Of a DNA stretch of 64,000 bases, positions 58,688-64,000 are shown piece by piece (the stretch's first letter is position 1; every line of letters starts with the position of its first letter). Source of the stretch: Alisma plantago-aquatica (lineage: Eukaryota; Streptophyta; Magnoliopsida; Alismatales; Alismataceae); assembly GCA_963693085.1 (NCBI GenBank), contig OY856412.1:1065219744-1065283743 (forward strand), written 5' to 3'. Position numbers and translations under genes: made by a program. The notes under the pieces were generated by a model. That model was given only the letters and a program-made list of their open reading frames with translations, was not told the origin of the DNA and did not search any database.

Positions 58688-59845
58688 CAAACGGTTTCAC
58701 CTCTCAACCTCCAAACGGTCTTGAGACCGTTTGGGGGTGTTGACCGTTTGGACACTTTGGCCTCAAGATCGTATGGTCACCAAGGCCACATGGTCACCAA
58801 GACCGCATGGATGCGTTGATCGTTTGGATGTGTTGACTTTGAAAACGTTTGAAATGGATCGACCTTGAGATCGATTGGATCCAAACGACCTTGAGGTCGT
58901 TTGAGCCCAAACGGTCCTGAGACCGTTTGGAACCAAACGGTCTTGAGACCGTTTCGTCCCAAACGGTCTTGAGACTGTTTGGTCCAAATGGGCACAAAAT
59001 CAGATGGACCTCCAAATTGCACCCAAGGTTGTAATCGATTAGGGTTTTCCATGTTGAAGCCTCCAATTGACCACATTGTTGCTAATCACTTGTCAATTGA
59101 GTTACTTAGGGTTATCCTCAACTAATTGCATATTCAATTGACCCTCAATTGCTAACCAATTGGGGTTGAAACCGATTGAATTAGGGTTTATGGGCAATTA
59201 ACCATCAACATCTATAATTGTGAGTCTAATTGGAGTTGAACCCATTAATTGGCACTCAATTGGGCCCAAACTTGGCCCAAACGGTCTTGAGACTGTTTGG
59301 ACACCCTCCAAATGGTCTTGAGACCGTTTGCCCAAGGTTCCACCAAAATCTAGGTCAAGTTGATGCGGGTTGGACCCTAATTAAGTCTAAAAATCAACAC
59401 TTTTATTCAATTCATCAACCTACTGTGATTGGACCCTCAATTGATCAAATTTCCTTAACCCTAGACCTCCAAACGGTCTTGGGTTGTCACCAAACGGTCT
59501 TGAGACCATTTGAGTGAACCCCCAAACAGTCTTCAGACCGTTTGGGCCCTTCAACCCAAAGTTCACGAAAAGTGGTAATTGAAAACAACAATTTCAACCT
59601 ATTAGGGTTTAGAGGGTTGAGGTGCCTTCAACTTGTGGTTGGTTTGCAATTAGGCTTCAATTCTTTGTAGATTTTTAAGTCAACATGTGTACAATATACC
59701 TCCAAATGGTCTTCCCTTGGTCAACTCTACCAAATGGTCTTGAGACCGTTTGATTCCAAACGGTCTTGCAAGACCGCATGAAATCAAACGGTTGTAAGAC
59801 CGTTTGATTTCAATCGGTTTGCAAACCGTTTGGACCAAATGGTCC
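58688..59845. repeat. Hairpin-motif cluster in B2 LTR
   Basis: The same CCAAACGGTC/GACCGTTTGG unit as in B1. Three units sit almost head to tail at 58907-58930, 58933-58956 and 58959-58982. Others lie near 58712, 59276, 59310, 59490, 59522 and 59757. Confidence 0.9.
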
Positions 59846-60348
59846 AAGGTCATTTGGTAAAGTCACCTAGGTATTCACGCCCAATGACTTCAACCTCAAG
59901 ACAGGTTGGCTTCTCCATGGATTTGCTTGCAAGAAGGCATGGATGGTTGGGGAAGAAGAAGAACTAACTACTACAAGTATGAACAAGTATATGCATTATG
60001 AAAGCAAGAGGTTTAGAGATATAAAATCTGCATTATGGTCGTTCCTAGAACTCCAAGCTCCAAGCTCTCAAGTCTTTAATGGAACCTTGAGCTCCACTTG
60101 GTCGGCCAAAGACTTTCTCCAAGTAAAGGTTGAGGAAGATCGGCTAGAACAAGAAACCCTAGTGAGATAACCATGAAACCAACCTTGTAATTCACTTTCC
60201 TCCATGAAACCGAGCTTAGAAGATGGTATCCCTTACCTACGAACATAATGGTGCTCTCCTATAGCTCCCAAGCTTCTGCCTTGGACGGACCAAACAAAGT
60301 TTGCAAAACAAAGAGTGAGGGGAACGTTCACTTGGTTGCAAGGGGGGG

Positions 60349-60362
60349 TGGTTTATATATAG
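60349..60362 (-). promoter_or_regulatory. TATA box of B2 LTR
   Basis: GCTATATATAAACC on the minus strand, at the position equivalent to the B1 box. Confidence 0.6.
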
Positions 60363-61050
60363 CTTGGGCTAGTTCTTCACAAAGACCTCTAGTTTTCTCC
60401 ATTTCTCATCTAGGTCCCTCCTTTCTTTCTTGCACGCCCCTCTTCCTTCTCTAGGTGAGCATCTTATTAAAAAAAAAGGTCCAATGTCAAGGAAAGCCAT
60501 CCTATCACTAAGGTACACATATAAGGGTTTCTTTACCTATAACTTGGTGATTCTACTACAAGGGTTATTTATCTTATCTGCTTAATTGATTGAAGCACCC
60601 TTTTTAGTCATTTCAACTCTAAATGATATCAAGGGTCACAAAAGATACTCTAGAGGATGCACTTTACAAGTGACACCCCCACATTTTGGGTAAATTGCAC
60701 TTTACACCAAAATTAGGGTTTTAAGCACAAGGATTGCTCCACAAGCTGCATCTTGATGCTCAAGCTTGGTGAATCCATCATACCTCATCATATTCATCCA
60801 TATGATGTCTCATCATCAGACGAACATCTCAACATGTGAAATTTGCAAGATAACCCTTTAACTGGGTAATTTGCACATAGGTCCCTGCATAACAAAACAT
60901 TACTAAAACATTGTTTAAAAAGGACAAAATTGGGATTGTATGTTCCTTAGGAACTTAATTACATGCCAGAAGTTAATCACAAGCATTTAATTACATATTT
61001 ATGCAAAACTCCTAGGGTTATCTCAAAATCCAGGTCAGGGATGTTACAAA

Positions 61051-63240
61051 TCATCCACCCCTTACAAGGATTTCGTCCCCAAAATCGATAAGATGTATTA
61101 AGAGAAAAGAGCAGGGTATTTCCTCCTCTAGTTCCCAGGTGGCTTCTTTCGCACCATGATGATTCCAGAGCACTTTCACAAGGCTTATATCTTTCTTCTT
61201 TAGCTTTTTAACTCCGTTATCAAGGATCGACTCTGGTCCTTCCTCATAGGTTATACCATCATTCAATTCTACCTCCATAGGTTGTAGAACTGACTCGGTA
61301 TCCGGGTGACATTTCCTCAACATGGAAATGTGAAACACAGGGTGTAACTTTTGCAGCTCTGGGGGTAACTCTAGTCTATAGGCTACCTTTCCAACCCGTT
61401 CAATGATTGGGTAAGGCCCCATAAAATGAGGAGCTAACTTCCCTTTATTTCCAAACCTCAGAACTCCTTTCCAAGGTGAAACTTTGAGATACACCATGTC
61501 ACCAACCCGGAACTCTAACGGTCTACGACGTTTATCGGCATATGACTTCTGTCTATCCTGTGCAGCCTTAATCTGTTGTTGAATTACTTTGATCTTCTCT
61601 GTAGTTTGCTGCACCAGTTCATGGCCTAACAACTGATATTCACCAGTTTCATACCAGCACACTGGTGATCTACAACGTCTGCCATAAAAAGCTTCATAAG
61701 GTGCCATGTCAATGCTATGCTGATAGCTATTGTTATAGGAAAACTCTATCAAGCTCAAGTGTAGGTCCCAACTTCTGGTAAACTGGAGAACACATGCTCT
61801 CAACAAGTCCTCCAAAGTCTGTATAGTCCTCTCCGATTGCCCATCAGTTTGTGGGTGAAAAGTTGTACTAAACCTCAACTGGGTGCCTAGAGCTCTGTGC
61901 AGTCGCTCCCAAAATCGACTCGTAAACTGGGGACCTCTGTCAGATACTATGGTGACAAGAACTCCATGCAGACGAACTATCTCCCAAACATACAACTGTG
62001 CCAACTTCTCAGCAGAATAGGTTGTCTTGACAGACAGAAAATGCGCTGTCTTTGTCAACCTATCAACGATTACCCAGATGGAATCATGTCCTTTGCTTGT
62101 CCTGGGTAGGCCAACAACAAAGTCCATGGTCACATGGTCCCACTTCCATTGTGGTATGGGTAAAGTTTGCATCATTCTTGCAGGCTTCTGGTGCTCATCT
62201 TTCACTTGCTGACACACAAGACACCTCAGAACAAACTCAGCCACATCCTTCTTCATCCCAGGCCACCAATACATATCTTTTAAGTTTTGATACATCTTGG
62301 TGCTTCCGGGATGCATGGCATACATCGAAGAATGAGCTTCCTCCAGGACTAATTTCCTCAAGTTATCCACATCCGGTACTATCATCCTACCATGATAACA
62401 TGTCACATGGTCATCTGAGTCATGGAAACCATCTCCCTTCACCTCTCCATACTCCAATCTGATCTCCTGAACCGCAACATCAACTAGCTGTGCCTCTCTA
62501 ATCTGCTCCCTTAGGGTAGGTTTGATATGCATCTCCGCCAACAACCCAGAAATCCACGACACCCTCAACTGTACATTGTCTTGTCTTAAAGAGATAAGCA
62601 TATCTCTCCTAGGGCATACCAGAGAGTTTAGTTGTGCCCTATCAGAGGATGGTGTTGCTGACTTCCTACTTAGAGCATCAACAACTATGTTGGCCTTGCC
62701 TAGATGGTAATCTATCATACAATCATAGTCCTTGATTAACTCCATCCAACGACGCTGCCTCATGTTAAGTTCATGCTGTGAGAAGATGTACTTAAGATTC
62801 TTATGGTGTGTGAAAATCTGGAACGTCTCTCCATAGAGATAATGTCTCCAGATCTTCAAGGCATGAACTACAACTTCTAACTCCAGGTCGTGTGTCAGGT
62901 AGTTCTCCTCGTGTTTCTTAAGCTGTCGAGAAGCAAAAGAAATCACTTACTTATCCTGCATCATCACACACCCGAGTCCATTCTTGGAGGCATCACAAAA
63001 CACTACATATCCCTTGCCTTGCTCGGGCAGCACAAGTACAGGTGCACTTGTCAACCTCTCCTTCAACAGCTGAAACGACTGCTGGCACTTATCACTCCAA
63101 ATAAAGGGAGCATCCTTCCGGGTCAACTTCGTCAAGGGTAGGGCTATGGAACTGAAGTTCTTAATGAACCTCCGGTAATAGCCGGCTAACCCCAAGAAAC
63201 TCCGAACCTCTGTCGGTGTCTTCGGTTGTTCCCACTATAG
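61051..63240 (-). pseudogene. pol: B2 RNase H, integrase and chromodomain (631-codon open block)
   Basis: From 62946 down to 61051 the frame is open for 631 codons. It begins inside RNase H, not at a true start; the codon shown first is GTG. RNase H reads FTHHKNL where B1 has FTDHKNL, a likely loss of a catalytic Asp. Integrase is complete: [13 protein letters not shown] and CLVCQQ (zinc binding), [48 protein letters not shown]. The tail ([15 protein letters not shown]) leads to a chromodomain with [20 protein letters not shown] small deletion then shifts the last residues, so the YPTLF ending of B1 is replaced and the frame runs on to the LTR edge. A TAA at 62947 in place of Gln and a stop near 63236 separate the upstream connection motif ([13 protein letters not shown]). 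Confidence 0.9.
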
Positions 63241-64000
63241 AACAAATTCTACCTTCTTAGGGTCAACATGAATTCCCGAGGCACATATCACATGTGCAAG
63301 GAAAGACACCTCTGGCAGCCAAAACTCAAACTTATTAAACTTAGCATATAACTTATTTTCTCTTAGCAGGGTCAAAGCTTGGCGAAGGTGTTGTTCATGC
63401 TGCTGAGCATCCCTACTATATATCAGAATGTCATCTATGAAGACGACAATGCACTGATCGAGAAAGGGTCAGAAGATTCTATTCATGAGTTCCATGAATG
63501 CAGCTGGTGCATTAGTTAGTCCAAACGGCATAACTGTGAACTCATAGTGACCATACCTTGTTCTAAGGCAGACTTGGGTATGTCAATGTCCTTAATACGG
63601 AGTTGATGATAACCAGACCTCAAGTCTATCTTCGAGAAGACGGACGCACCATGTAACTGGTCGAAGAGATCATCAATCCTCGGCAGAGGGTACTTATTCT
63701 TTATTGTTACTTTATTAAGTTGTATGTAGTCAATGCATAAACACAATGATCCATCTTTCTTTTTCAAAAACAAGACCGGAGCACCCCAAGGTGAAGTGCT
63801 TGGTTGGATGAAACCCTTCTCGAGAAACTCTTGAAGCTATTTCTTGAGTTCTGCCATCTCAGCAGGCGCCATCCGATACGGTGTCTGGGCTATGGGTTGT
63901 GTACCTGGGATCAAATTGATTTCGAAAACAATTTCCTGAGGTGGCGGTACACTAAGAAGTTCTTCAGGGAATACATCTTCAAATTCCCTGACAACAGGAA
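63241..64000 (-). pseudogene. pol: B2 reverse transcriptase and protease end, partial
   Basis: RT blocks [35 protein letters not shown] and [13 protein letters not shown] can be read. A one-base loss near 63567, where B1 has one more A, changes frame in the middle. A TGA at the Arg before PFLDQC and a TAG at 63838 (Gln) also interrupt it. The window ends in the bridge between protease and RT, so gag, PBS and the other LTR are beyond 64000. Confidence 0.87.

Larger units (their letters stand above)
56495..61048 (-). repeat. Element B2 3' LTR (4,554 bp)
   Basis: Homologous to the B1 LTRs from TGTGGGCTCTGATC to GGGATGTTACA but clearly diverged from both. It lies inside the A' LTR. It carries its own hairpin-motif cluster, a tandem duplication at 58093-58192 and a TATA box at 60349-60362. 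The partner LTR lies outside the window. Confidence 0.9.

Overview
This window reads as repeat-rich nuclear DNA of a flowering plant, and I see no host gene in it. The evidence is several plant retrotransposon classes nested in one another: chromodomain Ty3/gypsy elements with very long LTRs, Ty1/copia elements primed by initiator tRNA-Met, a Sirevirus-like copia with an extra ORF behind pol, and L1-type LINEs, one with a C-terminal RNase H-like domain. I cannot name the species.

Layout. 1-1354 is the edge of a diverged repeat (E). 1355-10710 is an old chromovirus (C, minus strand; 3.4 kb LTRs; pol badly decayed). Its upstream (right-hand) LTR is broken at 10710 by a copia element (A, plus strand, 10711-31880), and A is broken at 15850 by a complete chromovirus (B1, minus strand, 15851-29586; 4.45 kb LTRs, TSD AAATC). 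31881-34867 is a junction zone: a 147 bp scrap of the Sirevirus ORF3, a region studded with a CGATAYGG-type motif, and a second copy of repeat E. 34868-51173 is the Sirevirus-like element (D, plus strand) with decayed gag, protease, integrase, RT, RNase H and ORF3. It is split between protease and integrase by a 6.6 kb LINE (LINE-A, 37357-43947) with a perfect 16 bp TSD. 51174-54261 is a decayed LINE (LINE-B), broken by an inverted A-family LTR (54262-56494), itself broken by a second B element (B2, 56495 to the window end).

Relative ages follow from the nesting: C before A before B1; D before LINE-A; LINE-B before A' before B2. B1, B2 and LINE-A have the best-preserved coding sequence, but each carries nonsense changes or frameshifts. 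Several of the stops I could compare are C-to-T or G-to-A type, as expected from decay of methylated cytosine.

The most unusual signal is not a gene. Each major repeat carries a cluster of its own short, CpG-containing, often palindromic motif: 10 bp arms CCAAACGGTC/GACCGTTTGG in B, AACCGATCGGTT in A, GATCGGTCGAG-like in D, GTCGATAGG/GACCGATGGG at the left end, and TTGGCCGATAYGG at 32071-32900. In D the same motif module occurs both in the LTR ahead of its TATA box and ahead of ORF3, which suggests a second promoter.
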